This document shows, piece by piece, positions 34,176 through 45,492 of a DNA stretch of 64,000 bases. Below the pieces are notes generated by a model. The model searched no databases and was not told the DNA's origin. It worked only from the letters and a program-made list of their open reading frames with translations. Every line of letters starts with the position of its first letter. The stretch's first letter is position 1. A program made the translations under genes and the position numbers. This DNA comes from Siphonodentalium dalli (taxonomy: Eukaryota > Mollusca > Scaphopoda > Gadilida > Siphonodentaliidae): contig CP136061.1 in assembly GCA_032622095.1 (NCBI GenBank), positions 202,687,396 to 202,751,395 on the forward strand, given 5' to 3'.

Positions 34176-34266
34176 TATTTGCAGAATGAGATCCCCAGAG
34201 GGCAAGTTCAGCGACGCTATCACACAAAGCAGGCTAGCATGACTAAATCCACCCTCCAGGTACCCC
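34176..34266. mobile_element. Half copy of the twin-hairpin MITE
   Basis: ATTTGCAGAATGAGATCCCC, GCGACGCTATCACACA and GGCTAGCATGACTAAAT match the left hairpin of the 8025-8433 element. The right arm is decayed (CCACCCTCCAGGTACC) and the middle and second hairpin are absent. The 133-codon minus-strand frame across 34047-34448 is generated partly by this hairpin and is not a gene. Confidence 0.65.
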
Positions 34267-34599
34267 ACTCGATATTGCCTATAATCCGAAGATGTCGTAT
34301 TATCTGCAAAAATCAAGACAAAACAGAAGTAAACTATCATTCCCCCAAACCCCAGTATGCCAAAAATATAGCAATTATTTATCCAAGTATAATATCCCAT
34401 ACTTGAGTATATGTCACTTTGGTAACAAAATGCTACGCCTGACAGCACACGTATTTCTAGTTTATATCAATTGAGGCTTTTTGTAAATTCTATTAATGAT
34501 ATGATCCAAAAATTTGCTAGTGTTTATATTCTGGTATTAATAGGTATAGCAGCAACAATGTACATAAATGGTTTCGAAAAACAAAAATAATCCGAAAAA
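34267..34599. other. No gene recognised
   Basis: AT-rich spacer between the MITE remnant and the C-rich island. Short overlapping frames only. Confidence 0.45.
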
Positions 34600-35235
34600 G
34601 TTCCGCACTCGGAATCACCCCCACACCCGGAAGCACCGGCCGTGCACTGCCGGTTATTATGGGCACCACACCAAGCGCGAAATCCAGACCGAATCTTGCC
34701 AACAACGCAATTATCAGACCAATTACTTGTAACATTGTGTTTATATATTAAAGGTACTCAATCCGATCAGAGGTCCCCGCAACACCACCCCCGGCCCGTT
34801 GCGGCCCGGGGGGGGGGGGGGGTATCCGGCTCGAGTAAGGAACACACCTATCAAAGTTCAGAACGATCAGCTATCGATTCCCCAAGTCCACCAACCCTCG
34901 GAGACAACCCACAAGCTAGCAGAACCACCCGAACTAAGCGAACAAATCGCGGGCAAAAGACGGACAACTCCAAAACCAAGTGCCTACCATTAACAATAAT
35001 AATCACTCGGTTCCAGAGACATCCATCCCACACCCACAACCCGCCCGCCCCGACCACGCGAAACCACCAACTCCCGGGATAGATCCCCGAAAATTAACAA
35101 ACCCCAAATACCGACACCCAACCCCTCCTAGCCCCGACCGGCGGGCTCCCCGACCCGATCCAAACACACCCACACCCAAAACCAACGAAATAGCAATACA
35201 GGGTCCCCCGATCGGACCGAGCACCCTTAATTAAG
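34600..35235. other. C-rich, T-poor compositional island with a G15 run
   Basis: The plus strand is rich in C and A and poor in T (for example CCCACACCCACAACCCGCCC near 35028), with many CpG, in an otherwise ~65% AT window. Fifteen G occupy 34808-34822. Because stops need T on the plus strand, long frames open on both strands (such as 34642-35082 plus and 34851-35057 minus), but they are low-complexity (Pro/Thr/Asn/Arg or Gly/Val rich) and match no domain I know. The TTAAAGGTACTCAATCCGAT word at 34748 links it to 13587. A CpG-island promoter, a GC-rich repeat or a foreign insertion are all possible. Confidence 0.6.
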
Positions 35236-37000
35236 AGTTCTCCGCTGCAAATATTATTTCAGCCAAACCTTGGCTGTTTATTTCACAGGAGTTTCTGGGA
35301 TAACCTGTGTGTCGGCTCAGAACATGCGTGCCAATTGAGGAGAACACGCGAAGGATTTGTGTAAATGTTAGCCCAAACGACATTTCGAAGTAACGACTGC
35401 TTTGTTGTTTATTTCAAGGAATAATACCGCATCATATGAATTCAGCCCAAATATATTGACAGGTGTCAAGGGTCAAACTCAAAACTGAGCAATAAAAAAC
35501 TAATATTAATAAATACCGAGTATATTTAATTTAACGCCAATGGGTCGTTTATGTGCGTTCAAGAGTGTATTTATGCCTAAAGCAAAGTGAAATAACGATC
35601 TTAAAATGAATTGGCCGGTATATTGTATTAGTTATCAGGGTTACCAGGATCGTAGTTGTATAAATTACAATATATTTTTATGCTAAGATAATTGCGTGGT
35701 AATTTGTTTGCAATGGATTGATCGGTATTCAGGTCCCATATATGGAAATTCCAAATATGGAAAGTGACGTGCGCAAAACAGCTGCATCTGGGTCAGATAT
35801 ATTTATAGCGAAGAAATGTTGTCAAATTGCACGTCTGAATACGCGTCTTATTCTCACTTATACCGTGTTTATATCAGTTTTATTCTATGTGTTGTTGTGT
35901 ATTGTATTACTTTGATCAAGGTTGCGCTTTTGTTATTCTCACAAAAGGTAAATTTGATGCGTGTTTGATGCGTGTTTACATTTCAAAATTTCGTCGGCCA
36001 TGTACAGTAACACTACAGTGCGACGGAATTCCATATCCTTAATTACGAGACTAATTTATCGAATGAGGTCAAATTTTCGCATATAAGAAGACTCGTATGT
36101 TATTCTGCACCATTCTGACGAGTGCTGAAATTCGCATTATTTTCGTTTTTATCGAAAAATAATCGTTCTCTATGTAAATTTTTTCAACCAAAAAAAAATT
36201 CATTGTTTTGCCAATTTCAAGCTAGTTTATAGCATGGTCATGGCATAATTTGACATAGCGAGTGTCGGTAGACGTTTCTTGAGTGTGCACAACAAATTTT
36301 GGTCCCAACGAAGCAGGCTAAAATCCTGAAATTTGTCAATTTTACTTTGCGTGTGAAGAAAATATTCATTTAAACTTCCAAAATTGGTTGAAATATGCTC
36401 AACAACATTCAGTTGAATGGTGACATTATTTATAGTCACCGACTAACTTCCACGATGAATCAAATTTGTTTTTATTGGTGACAATTATGTCGCGAGAGAT
36501 AAAAATGTAAATTTTTTAAAGAAAATGTAAAATTTTAGCTCATTTTAAGACTTTAATTGCTTGTAGATCGGTGTTAATTATCCACGTCAATGATGTCATG
36601 TCACGCTTGTTAATAATTCATTTGTCCGGAAATACTTATTGGGGGTAGAAATGTATAAAATTTAACTACCACCACTTCCAAAAACAACACCAATAAACAA
36701 TAACGCTCTTTGTTCCATGCAATGGAAATGGCTATTTATTGTCCTGATATCAGTTATATAAATGAATGCCTAAAATTAGTATTATCCTGAAATAAATTTA
36801 TGCCACTTTGGCGAACATGGGAACCACGGTACAATTTATGCCATTTAGGCACACTTCAGAGTGAAATCAGGGCTTATATTTCGGCGAAAATCCAAATCTA
36901 GATTCTCGTAAATATTCTCGCAAATTACCCTGGATTCTCGTGAAAAAGTATATATGGATTCTCGCTAAATCAGATGAAATATATGCCTTGGAAATATAGC
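35236..37000. other. No gene recognised
   Basis: AT-rich with scattered CpG. A 65-codon frame at 35718-35915 ends in a membrane-like segment (TYTVFISVLFYVLLCIVLL), and a 70-codon minus-strand frame lies at 36227-36439; neither has a recognisable domain. Near 36780-36990 GATTCTCG recurs four times and TTTATGCCA(C/T)TT recurs twice, so the region may be an eroded extension of a tandem repeat. Confidence 0.4.
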
Positions 37001-38514
37001 AAATCGTTTAATGCTTTATAATTTTTGTTTTTCGGAGATTTATATATATGCTTAAAGACATATTATGGACTTGTTATGGACTTTTTCAGGTGCGAGAAAT
37101 TGATAAGTTAGTGCTCAGGGACTTTGCCAAATCACTGAAATTTTCCACAAAAATCTGCCACACCACTTCATAGAGAACATCGTCTGAACTACTCCAAATT
37201 GTAAATATTTACATCTCGATTCGGGGCGCAACTATCGGCTATAATTAAACAAAAATGATTTCGCCATCGAGAGTCATTGCATTTAACTAATATATAAGAA
37301 TGACGTTGTGTATCATCCATTTGGATTAATATTCGTAACGAATAACTACTTTGAGAAAGATTATTCTTAATTTCTATTTGATCACTCTGCCCGGTGTCTG
37401 CCGGAGTGTTTCACATCACTTTAATCAAGGAAGACTGTTCAGAAAAACTGTATTTCAAGAAATCGTTTAATGCTTTAGAATTTTGGTTTTCGGAGATTTA
37501 TATATATGCTTAAAGACATATTATGGACTTGTTATGGACTTTTTCGGGTGCGAGAAATTGATAAGTTAGTGCTCAGGCACTTTGCCAACCTGGGGAATGT
37601 TATCATTCTACTAACATCACTGAAAATTTCCAAAATAATCTACCACACCACTTCATAGAGAACATCGTCTGAACTACTCCAAATTGTAAATATTTACATC
37701 TCGATTCGGGGCGCAACTATCGGCTAGAATTAAACAAAAATGATTTCGCCATCGAGAGTCATTGCATTTAACTAATATATAAGAATGACGTTGTGTATCA
37801 TCCATTTGGATTAATATTCGTAACGAATAACTACTTTGAGAAAGATTATTCTTAATTTCTATTTGATCACTCTGCCCGGTGTCTGCCGGAGTGTTTCACA
37901 TCACTTTAATCAAGGAAGACTGTTCAGAAAAACTGTATTTCAAGAAATCGTTTAATGCTTTAGAATTTTGGTTTTCGGAGATTTATATATATGCTTAAAG
38001 ACATATTATGGACTTGTTATGGACTTTTTCGGGTGCGAGAAATTGATAAGTTAGTGCTCAGGCACTTTGCCAACCTGGGGAATGTTATCATTCTACTAAC
38101 ATCACTGAAAATTTCCAAAATAATCTACCACACCACTTCATAGAGAACATCGTCTGAACTACTCCAAATTGTAAATATTTACATCTCGATTCGGGGCGCA
38201 ACTATCGGCTATAATTAAACAAAAATGATTTCGCCATCGAGAGTCATTGCATTTAACTAATATATAAGAATGACGTTGTGTATCATCCATTTGGATTAAT
38301 ATTCGTAACGAATAACTACTTTGAGAAAGATTATTCTTAATTTCTATTTGTCTGACTATTTGATCACTCTGCCCGGTGTCTGCCGGAGTGTTTCACATCA
38401 CTTTAATCAAGGAAGACTGTTCAGAAAAACTGTATTTCAAGAAATCGTTTAATGCTTTAGAATTTTGGTTTTCGGAGATTTATATATATGCTTAAAGACA
38501 TATTATGGACTTGT
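37001..38514 (+). repeat. ~460-500-bp tandem repeat, 3.15 copies
   Basis: AAATCGTTTAATGCTTTA begins units at 37001, 37460, 37945 and 38442, giving lengths 459, 485 and 497. Each full unit holds GACATATTATGGACTTGTTA, CATCTCGATTCGGGGCGCAA, TTCGCCATCGAGAGTCATTG and GCCCGGTGTCTGCCGGAGTG. The length steps are clean indels: unit 1 lacks the AACCTGGGGAATG..CTACTAAC block, and unit 3 has an extra TCTGACTATTTG. The final unit stops after TATGGACTTGT. Non-coding. Confidence 0.9.
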
Positions 38515-38868
38515 AGCTATATAATTGTGTGTTTACCAATATACGACATAGAAGGTAGAACGAATTATCGTTTCATGAGAGACCGCGTAAGTATGGTACA
38601 TGCAATCAGAACAGTATATAAAGTAAAGGAATAATAAATAATAAATTGAAAATATCAAGTAAGTCCATATTTGTGGGCTAATTTTATTAACATAATGCAG
38701 CACAAGTGCGTTGAAAATAATCATAATATTATATACGCCCAGTCACAAGGTCGCGACCACAGCGGACCCACCGTGCGGATCCAACATTACAGAGACCCAA
38801 CAACAAGGCGTATTATGCAGTTATGTTAAACAATTAAATAGGCAACCGTATACAAGCAAACATGTATT
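38515..38868. other. No gene recognised
   Basis: AT-rich in the first half; GC-richer near 38745-38800 (GGTCGCGACCACAGCGGACC). No frame of note. Confidence 0.45.
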
Positions 38869-40209
38869 GCGTTACGGGTAGTGTTCGATAACTCCAAAAC
38901 TATATCAGACAGTGTCCTATTATCCAATAAGTTGTAAAAGTGGTCAACCGTGCATTAGTGTGGTCACTGTTTCTGAGTCAGCGCTGAGGCCAAATGTATT
39001 TAATTATGTAGCGATATGAGATTATCAGGTCAGCTTGTCAGCGATGTCGAATGCTGTCGTGATTCGATGTTGTTTTTAGACGTACTTAGGTTTACATACA
39101 AGGGGACTGTTCATGACAATTTACTGTTGCCGGCCAGTAGGTCATACTCTACGAGGGTTCAACTATCAGTGGAACATGCTTATACATGTATGATGTTAGT
39201 GCGAACTGATTTAAACATATAATATATGTATAATAATTAAGTATATGCTATTTTGACATAAACAAATGGGTGTAACGCCACTTATATCAAGTGTATAATA
39301 TCCTGTATTTTGCCACGGACAAAGGTGAAATATCCAAGTGTATAGGTGCTTGCAAATAAATGGAACTCCTGGTCCCATTACATGCATCCTCCCGAGTGGA
39401 GGAGACATTAGGGAAATGGAGATCCACTCAGTGCAAAATAGTGGTGTCGGTCCACATTCTAGTCTGCGTATGGTTGAAAATTAAACCATCAGACAGAGGT
39501 AAGATTTCCCCTATAACTCACCCCTTCCTGAAAGGGTAATGGAAGGGGCGATAAAAGGATTCTTAGCCCTATAAGGTATGGACCGAGACCAATACAACCA
39601 CACACGAAGAGGTTCCAGTTAAATTTCGTGGGTTTTAAGTTATGCAAAACAGTTATGTTGTGCTATATAATCCATGTGTTAGATTCCTCATTGTTCATGA
39701 TATTTGAATACTAAGAAGTATATATCGAATTATAGTTACAAGGGTCGATTCACCAAGCAAGCCCATGTAGTAAATCAGAAATACCAATCCAGGTTACATC
39801 TATAATGGTGCATATCACAATCACATGAAGAAGTGTGGCAAGTTATAGTATGTAATCAATGTAAGTATATCCACGATTAGCACGAGCCCAGTGTCACCAT
39901 CAGTACAGAAATGCATTGGCATGAACCAAACAACCTCAATTATATGATGGTAAAATTCACTCTTATAGTAGATTATTGTGGTCGCACAACCCATGTCCAA
40001 ATACAATTCTGCACCCAGCCCACACCTCATGGGATCAGGCCCATGCAGACCAATGCCAGGCCCACATTCCAGGCATGGTTTGCATGAGCACGAGCCCAGT
40101 GTCACCATCAGTACAGAAATGCATTGACATGAACCAAACAATCTAAGAATACTTATGTCTATCCAGAGAGCATATCCTCTTGTACAGATGAGATTTGCAG
40201 TGTCTGCAG
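38869..40209 (+). repeat. ~1.4-kb tandem duplication, copy 1
   Basis: From GTTACGGGTAGTGTTCGATA at 38871 to GTGTCTGCAG at 40209, near-identical to 40277-41850. It contains a 68-codon frame (39016-39222) conserved in both copies only because the duplication is recent, a 67-bp hairpin (39500-39566) and one and a fraction 233-bp units at its right end (39878-40141). No known function. Confidence 0.9.
39878..40141 (+). repeat. 233-bp repeat, 1.1 units
   Basis: The minimal representation of the 233-bp family. It ends in the same shortened terminal unit (CATTCCAGGCATGGTTTGCA, lacking ~25 bp) seen at 41714 and 48454. Confidence 0.85.
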
Positions 40210-40210
40210 G

Positions 40211-40276
40211 TAAGATTTCCCCTATAACTCACCCCTTCCTGAAAGGGTAATGGAAGGGGCGATAAAAGGAATCTTA
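40211..40276. repeat. 66-bp hairpin at the duplication junction
   Basis: TAAGATTTCCCC..ACCCCTTCC pairs imperfectly with GGAAGGGG..AAAAGGAATCTTA around a short AAAGGGTAAT loop. The same sequence lies once inside each duplicate (39500-39566 and 40908-40974). Here an additional copy sits exactly between the end of copy 1 and the start of copy 2. Confidence 0.75.
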
Positions 40277-41850
40277 GCGTTACGGGTAGTGTTCGATAAC
40301 TCCAAAACTATATCAGACAGTGTCCTATTATCCAATAAGTTGTAAAAGTGGTCAACCGTGCATTAGTGTGGTCACTGTTTCTGGGTCAGCGCTGAGGCCA
40401 AATGTATTTAATTATGTAGCGATATGAGATTATCAGGTCAGCTTGTCAGCGATGTCGAATGCTGTCGTGATTCGATGTTGTTTTTAGACGTACTTAGGTT
40501 TACATACAAGGGGACTGTTCATGACAATTTACTGTTGCCGGCCAGTAGGTCATACTCTACGAGGGTTCAACTATCAGTGGAACATGCTTATACATGTATG
40601 ATGTTAGTGCGAACTGATTTAAACATATAATATATGTATAATAATTAAGTATATGCTATTTTGACATAAACAAATTGGTGTAACGCCACTTATATCAAGT
40701 GTATAATATCCTGTATTTTGCCACGGACAAAGGTGAAATATCCAAGTGTATAGGTGCTTGCAAATAAATGGAACTCCTGATCCCGTTACATGCATCCTAC
40801 CGAGTGGAGGAGACATTAGGGAAATGGAGATCCACTCAGTGCAAAATAGTGGTGTCGGTCCACATTCTAGTCTGCGTATGGTTGAAAATTAAACCATCAG
40901 ACAGAGGTAAGATTTCCCCTATAACTCACCCCTTCCTGAAAGGGTAATGGAAGGGGCGATAAAAGGATTCTTAGCCCTATAAGGTATGGACCGAGACCAA
41001 TACAACCACACACGAAGAGGTTCCAGTTAAATTTCGTGGGTTTTAAGTTATGCAAAACAGTTATGTTGTGCTATATAATCCATGTGTTAGATTCCTCATT
41101 GTTCATGATATTTGAATACTAAGAAGTATATATCGAATTATAGTTACAAGGGTCGATTCACCAAGCAAGCCCATGTAGTAAATCAGAAATACCAATCCAG
41201 GTTACATCTATAATGGTGCATATCACAATCACATGAAGAAGTGTGGCAAGTTATAGTATGTAATCAATGTAAGTATATCCACGATTAGCATGAGCCCAGT
41301 GTCACCATCAGTACAGAAATGCATTGACATGAACCAAACAACCTCAATTATATGATGGTAAAATTCACGCTTATAGTAGATTATTGTGGTCGCACAACCC
41401 ATGTCCAAATACAATTCTGCACCCAGCCCACACCTCATGGGATCAGGCCCATGCAGACCAATGCCAGGCCCACATTCCAGGCGTTCGCCCAAAATGTCAC
41501 CATCAGCATGGTTTGTATGCGCGTGAGCCCAGTGTCACCATCAGTACAGAAATGCATTGGCATGAACCAAACAACCTCAATTATATGATGGTAAAATTCA
41601 CTCTTATAGTAGATTATTGTGGTCGCACAACCCATGTCCAAATACAATTCTGCACCCAGCCCACACCTCATGGGATCAGGCCCATGCAGACCAATGCCAG
41701 GCCCACATTCCAGGCATGGTTTGCATGAGCACGAGCCCAGTGTCACCATCAGTACAGAAATGCATTGACATGAACCAAACAATCTAAGAATACTTATGTC
41801 TATCCAGAGAGCATATCCTCTTGTACAGATGAGATTTGCAGTGTCTGCAG
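40277..41850 (+). repeat. ~1.4-kb tandem duplication, copy 2
   Basis: It starts GTTACGGGTAGTG at 40279 and ends GTGTCTGCAG at 41850. It is 233 bp longer than copy 1 because it carries one more 233-bp unit (41288-41783). Only scattered substitutions separate the copies (for example CTGAGTCAGC versus CTGGGTCAGC). Confidence 0.9.
41288..41783 (+). repeat. 233-bp repeat, about 2 units
   Basis: Same unit as in the large arrays (CACCCAGCCCACACCTCATG, GGCGTTCGCCCAAAATGTCA, GAAATGCATTGACATGAACC) with the same shortened final unit. It lies directly before the 6.74-kb segmental duplication. Confidence 0.9.
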
Positions 41851-42159
41851 CCAATCATGAAGCAAAGAAATAGTCTGTCAATCCACAATTTATCCAGTTC
41901 TTGCTCTGCTCTTGATGATAGTCCTTATCTGGAATTTATTTAATCATCAATTCATATATTTATAGTAGAGGTGCCAATGAGAATGATAACATTTGTGACC
42001 ATGTATTATTTTATAGTGCAAATGAACGTGCCAATGACAATGTAGCTCAACTTATATGGGGGAATAATTTAATGGTTGACAGTCAATGCAGGAATTAGGA
42101 AAGGTGCTAATTGAAATGTCTAAGTAAGACAAGATGTACTTGTCAATATTAACATTCAT

Positions 42160-44040
42160 GGCAAGTTTCATAATGATCGGATCAGGGATGTGGTCTGTAG
42201 GGTGTGCCAAAGGATTTAGTGATGCAAATAGTAAATTCTAAAATAGCCATCGGCGGCCATGTTTTCTTGCCGATTGACCCCAAGATGACTCGTTTCCCAT
42301 CTACATGTCAATGTCAACATCCATGAAAAATTTCATGAAGATAAAACAAAAAGATCGGTCTATAACCCATGCTAATGGATTTTGTTAGAAATATTTAGTC
42401 ATACAAATAGTAAAATCCAAAATGGCCATTGGCCGTATTTTATTGCTGAATGACCACAAAATGACTCATTCCCATCAAGTCACCCCGATGATCTGCATGA
42501 AGTTTGGTGATCATCAGATTAGGGATGTGATATGTAGGGTGTGTCAAAGTATTTAGTGATGCAAAGAGTAAAATCCAATATGGCTGTCGGCGGCCATGTT
42601 TTTTGACCAAATTACCCCAAAATGATTCGTGCCCAACTAGGGACCACCCCAATGATGAATATGAAGTTTGGTGATGATCGGATCAGGGTTGTGGTGTGTA
42701 GGGTGTGTGAAAGTATTTAGTGATGCAAAGAGTAAAATACAAGATGGCTGATGGTGGCCATGTTTTTTGGCCAAATTACCCCAAAATGACTCGTTTCCCA
42801 TTTAGAGGTCACCCTAATTATCCATATGAAGTTTGGTGATGATCGAATCAGAGATGTGGTCTGCAGGATGTGTCAAATGATTTAGTGATGCAAAGAATAA
42901 AATTCATGATGGCCACCAGCATCCAAATGTTTTTGTCGAATAACCCGAAAATGACTCATTCCTATCAATGTCAACATGCAGCCATAACAAATTTATAATG
43001 ACCCTACCAAAGGTACGACTTGTAGCCTGTTTTCAAAGGATTTAGTCATTCCCATGTACATGCCACTGTCAACATTAGTGACAAATTTCACCATGATCCG
43101 ACTAAAGGTACTACCAAGGATTTAGTCATGCAAAGAGTAAAATCCAAACATAGCTACTGGCAGCCATGTTTCTGTCCAAATGCCCCCAAAATGACTCGGT
43201 CCCATCTATATGGCAATATTAACATCAATGAAAAATTGTAGTATGGTCTCTGTAGCACATGCTAATGGATTGAATTTTGAAATCCAAGATGGCCACTGGC
43301 GGCCATGTTTTTTTGCCAAATGACCCCATAATGACTCCCATCTGCATGTCAATGTCAACAGTCATCACAAATTTCATAATGATCCAACCAAAGGTACGAC
43401 CTGCAGCCCGTGACAAAGAATTTAAGTCATGGAAATAGTAAAATCCAAAATGGCACCTGGCAGCCATGTTTTTTGGCAGATTGACCCCAAAATGACTCGT
43501 TCCCATGTACATGTCATTGTAACATCAATGATATATTTTATGATAATTTTACCCAAGGTACGACATGTAACCCATGACAAAGGAATTAGTCATGCAAAGA
43601 TTAAAATCCAAGATGGCTGCTGCCGACCATGTTCTTTGGCTGAACAACCCCAAAATTACTCGTTTTCCATCTGCATGTCAATATTATAAACATCCCTGAC
43701 AAATTTCCTGATCATCAGATGAACAGTACGATCTGTAGACAGTGTTAATGGATTTAATTTTGAAATTCAAGATGGCTGCTGGCGGCAATATTTTCTTCCC
43801 CAATGACCCCAAAATGACTCAATCCCATCTATATGTAATTGTGAAAATGCATGACAAATTTCATGGAGATCTGACCAAAGGTACGACCTGTACCCCGTAC
43901 CAAAGGATTTAGTCATGCAAAGAGTAAAATTCAAAATGGCTGAATGACCCCAAAATTACTCGTTCCCATCTACATGGCATTGTTACCGATCCGACCAAAG
44001 CTATGACAAATTATCTGATGAAAGGTCAAACCGGTAGCCC
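42160..44040 (+). repeat. Degenerate ~160-bp tandem repeat, about 11-12 units (copy A)
   Basis: Units share TTTAGTCATGCAAAGAGTAA, AAAATCCAAGATGGC, TGGCGGCCATGTTTTTT, TGACCCCAAAATGACTCG and TTCCCATCTACATGTCAA. The GGC(G/A)GCCATG cores fall near 42258, 42583, 42744, 43155, 43290, 43452, 43612 and 43770, mostly 157-168 apart. Divergence between units is high, so the array is old. The short frames here have no independent support. A (CA)n-like tract at 44066-44095 closes the array. Confidence 0.8.
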
Positions 44041-44402
44041 GTGCTAAAGGAAATTGTTGATGAATCACACATGCATACACGCACACACACGGACTACCGA
44101 TACCAAGTCATGGCAAAAGCTCAAACTTTACAAAGTAAATTTGAGCTAACAATAATGTTGCATAAATCATATGCATAATCAACATACCTTTCCGAGATCA
44201 TGTCCATTCAAGAGTATAGCTGCAGATATGAATCTTCTAAATTGTTTAATTCTTTCCTACAATGAAAAAGATCTTAGGTGATAATTTGAAACTATAATTT
44301 GGAATCACTCATTCTATTCTGTATCATCTCAATACCTGGTTATACTTGACAATGCTAATGTAGAGTGCACTCTTTCGGTAAATTTTCTTAGTTCTATTAT
44401 AC

Positions 44403-44422
44403 TTAACTCATTCAGTGCCAGG
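44403..44422 (+). mobile_element. Solo terminus of a TTAA/CAGTGCCAGG element (copy A)
   Basis: TTAACTCATTCAGTGCCAGG matches the left end of the element at 4365 at 17 of 20 positions. No facing inverted end was found. The same sequence is at 51144-51163 in copy B. Confidence 0.4.
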
Positions 44423-44623
44423 TTTACTGGGGAAAACGCTGCCCGGGACCCAGATTTCCTGAGGAAAAAGCCATAATTTAAACTAGCTATATATTTAGTT
44501 TTATTATTCAATATTGGCAAGAATTGAACTGACAGGAAGAATTGATATTATAGGCCCTACTCACAAAGTTCTTTGAAAGTCCAATTTCTGTACTATAGGG
44601 TCATCACAGGTCCAAAATTTTGT

Positions 44624-44637
44624 GTTGCCATGGCAAC
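44624..44637. promoter_or_regulatory. Perfect X-box palindrome (RFX-type site), copy A
   Basis: GTTGCCATGGCAAC is a 14-bp perfect palindrome and an exact match to the RFX transcription-factor X-box consensus (GTNRCC followed by RGYAAC). RFX sites commonly drive ciliary genes in animals. The nearest frame starts 576 bp to the right. Binding and function are inferred from sequence alone. Confidence 0.45.
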
Positions 44638-44639
44638 GA

Positions 44640-45213
44640 GTACTTCAAATTAACACCGATTGTGTGAAATTACAAATCTGTTTTATGTGACCATCTAACT
44701 AACCTATTCTGTGCAGTTTTAGGCATTTATTTTGCTGGTGGAATAACATAGCATTATGTTATGGCAAGGATCGGAAGTGGGGGGAGGGTGATAAATTAGA
44801 CCATTCGAATGTTCTAAATGGGATGACATTTACAATAACCGATTTACTAGAGAAGCAGATGCCATTAATCGCATCCGTTCAATAAGCCTACAAAAATTGT
44901 TCTATAACTGTGCAGCGAATACTTCCCGTTTGTGTGATACACGTATCTGGATGTACATAATCAATGAATCATCATTTTGGGCCATCGGAGTAACCCCGGG
45001 TGACAATTGTATGGAATTCAGCGCATCGAAAAACCCCTCACTACCAAATTTCAGTTTGATATATTAAAAGATATAGGAGCAAGCTTACTGTTTTCTATAG
45101 TAATTTATCGTCGTGATTTGGCGGACCCCTTAATTTACATAGTTTGATTGACGTAATGCGCACTTTGTCCAAATCATCGTTCCTCGATCGTTTGGTGTTA
45201 AACCAAGTGTTAG
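44640..45213. other. Possible 5' flank of the 45214 frame
   Basis: Moderately CpG-rich towards the right, with a CRE-like TGACGTAA at 45149-45156 and TCCTCGATCG near 45181. No TATA box or other coding sequence was recognised. Duplicated in copy B. Confidence 0.3.
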
Positions 45214-45492
45214 ATGGATCAGAGAATGACCGATTTGAGAGTAATCGGCCTTTACGCAATCAAAATTGGTTTCCAATTAACAGATCTGTACGGTTTATAC
45301 GTTGACCTCTCAGAGAGTTTGAACGCCCACAAAACACAATTTTTCAACATCTATATTCAGACGGCTCTATCTTCTGAATGCCTCAACGTACGGAGCTGCC
45401 CGATACGTTGTTTGAACGAAGATATCTTCGGCTACATGAAGGCCATGGTTTACAGGTTGAATATGCGCATACGCAAAGTGCAAATTTGGTGA
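45214..45492 (+). CDS. Unassigned 92-codon open frame (copy A)
   Basis: The product starts MDQRMTDLRVIGLYAIKIGF and includes LYGLYVDLSESLNAHKTQFF and a cysteine pair in VRSCPIRCLNED. I do not recognise a family. In its favour: balanced amino-acid composition, a local rise in GC and CpG, upstream CRE-like and X-box sites, and 100% conservation in the second copy at 51954. Against it: the duplication is too recent for conservation to be informative, no close paralogue or domain is evident, and no strong splice donor follows (the AG/GT-type candidates near 45455 are weak). It may be a first exon, an exon remnant or chance. The stop is TGA after CAAATTTGG. Confidence 0.22.
   Translation: MDQRMTDLRVIGLYAIKIGFQLTDLYGLYVDLSESLNAHKTQFFNIYIQTALSSECLNVRSCPIRCLNEDIFGYMKAMVYRLNMRIRKVQIW

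Noticed and set aside
34047-34448. 133-codon minus-strand membrane-like frame
   Set aside because: It runs through the MITE hairpin at 34176-34266 and overlaps the start of the endonuclease remnant in another frame. It is a composite of unrelated pieces.
34642-35082. 146-codon plus-strand frame and facing minus-strand frames in the C-rich island
   Set aside because: Open on both strands because of the T-poor composition. The products are Pro/Thr/Arg- or Gly-rich low-complexity sequences and one runs through the G15 tract. No domain is visible.
39016-39222. 68-codon frame identical in both 1.4-kb duplicates
   Set aside because: Identity reflects the recent duplication, not selection. There is no recognisable domain and no promoter or splice signal around it.
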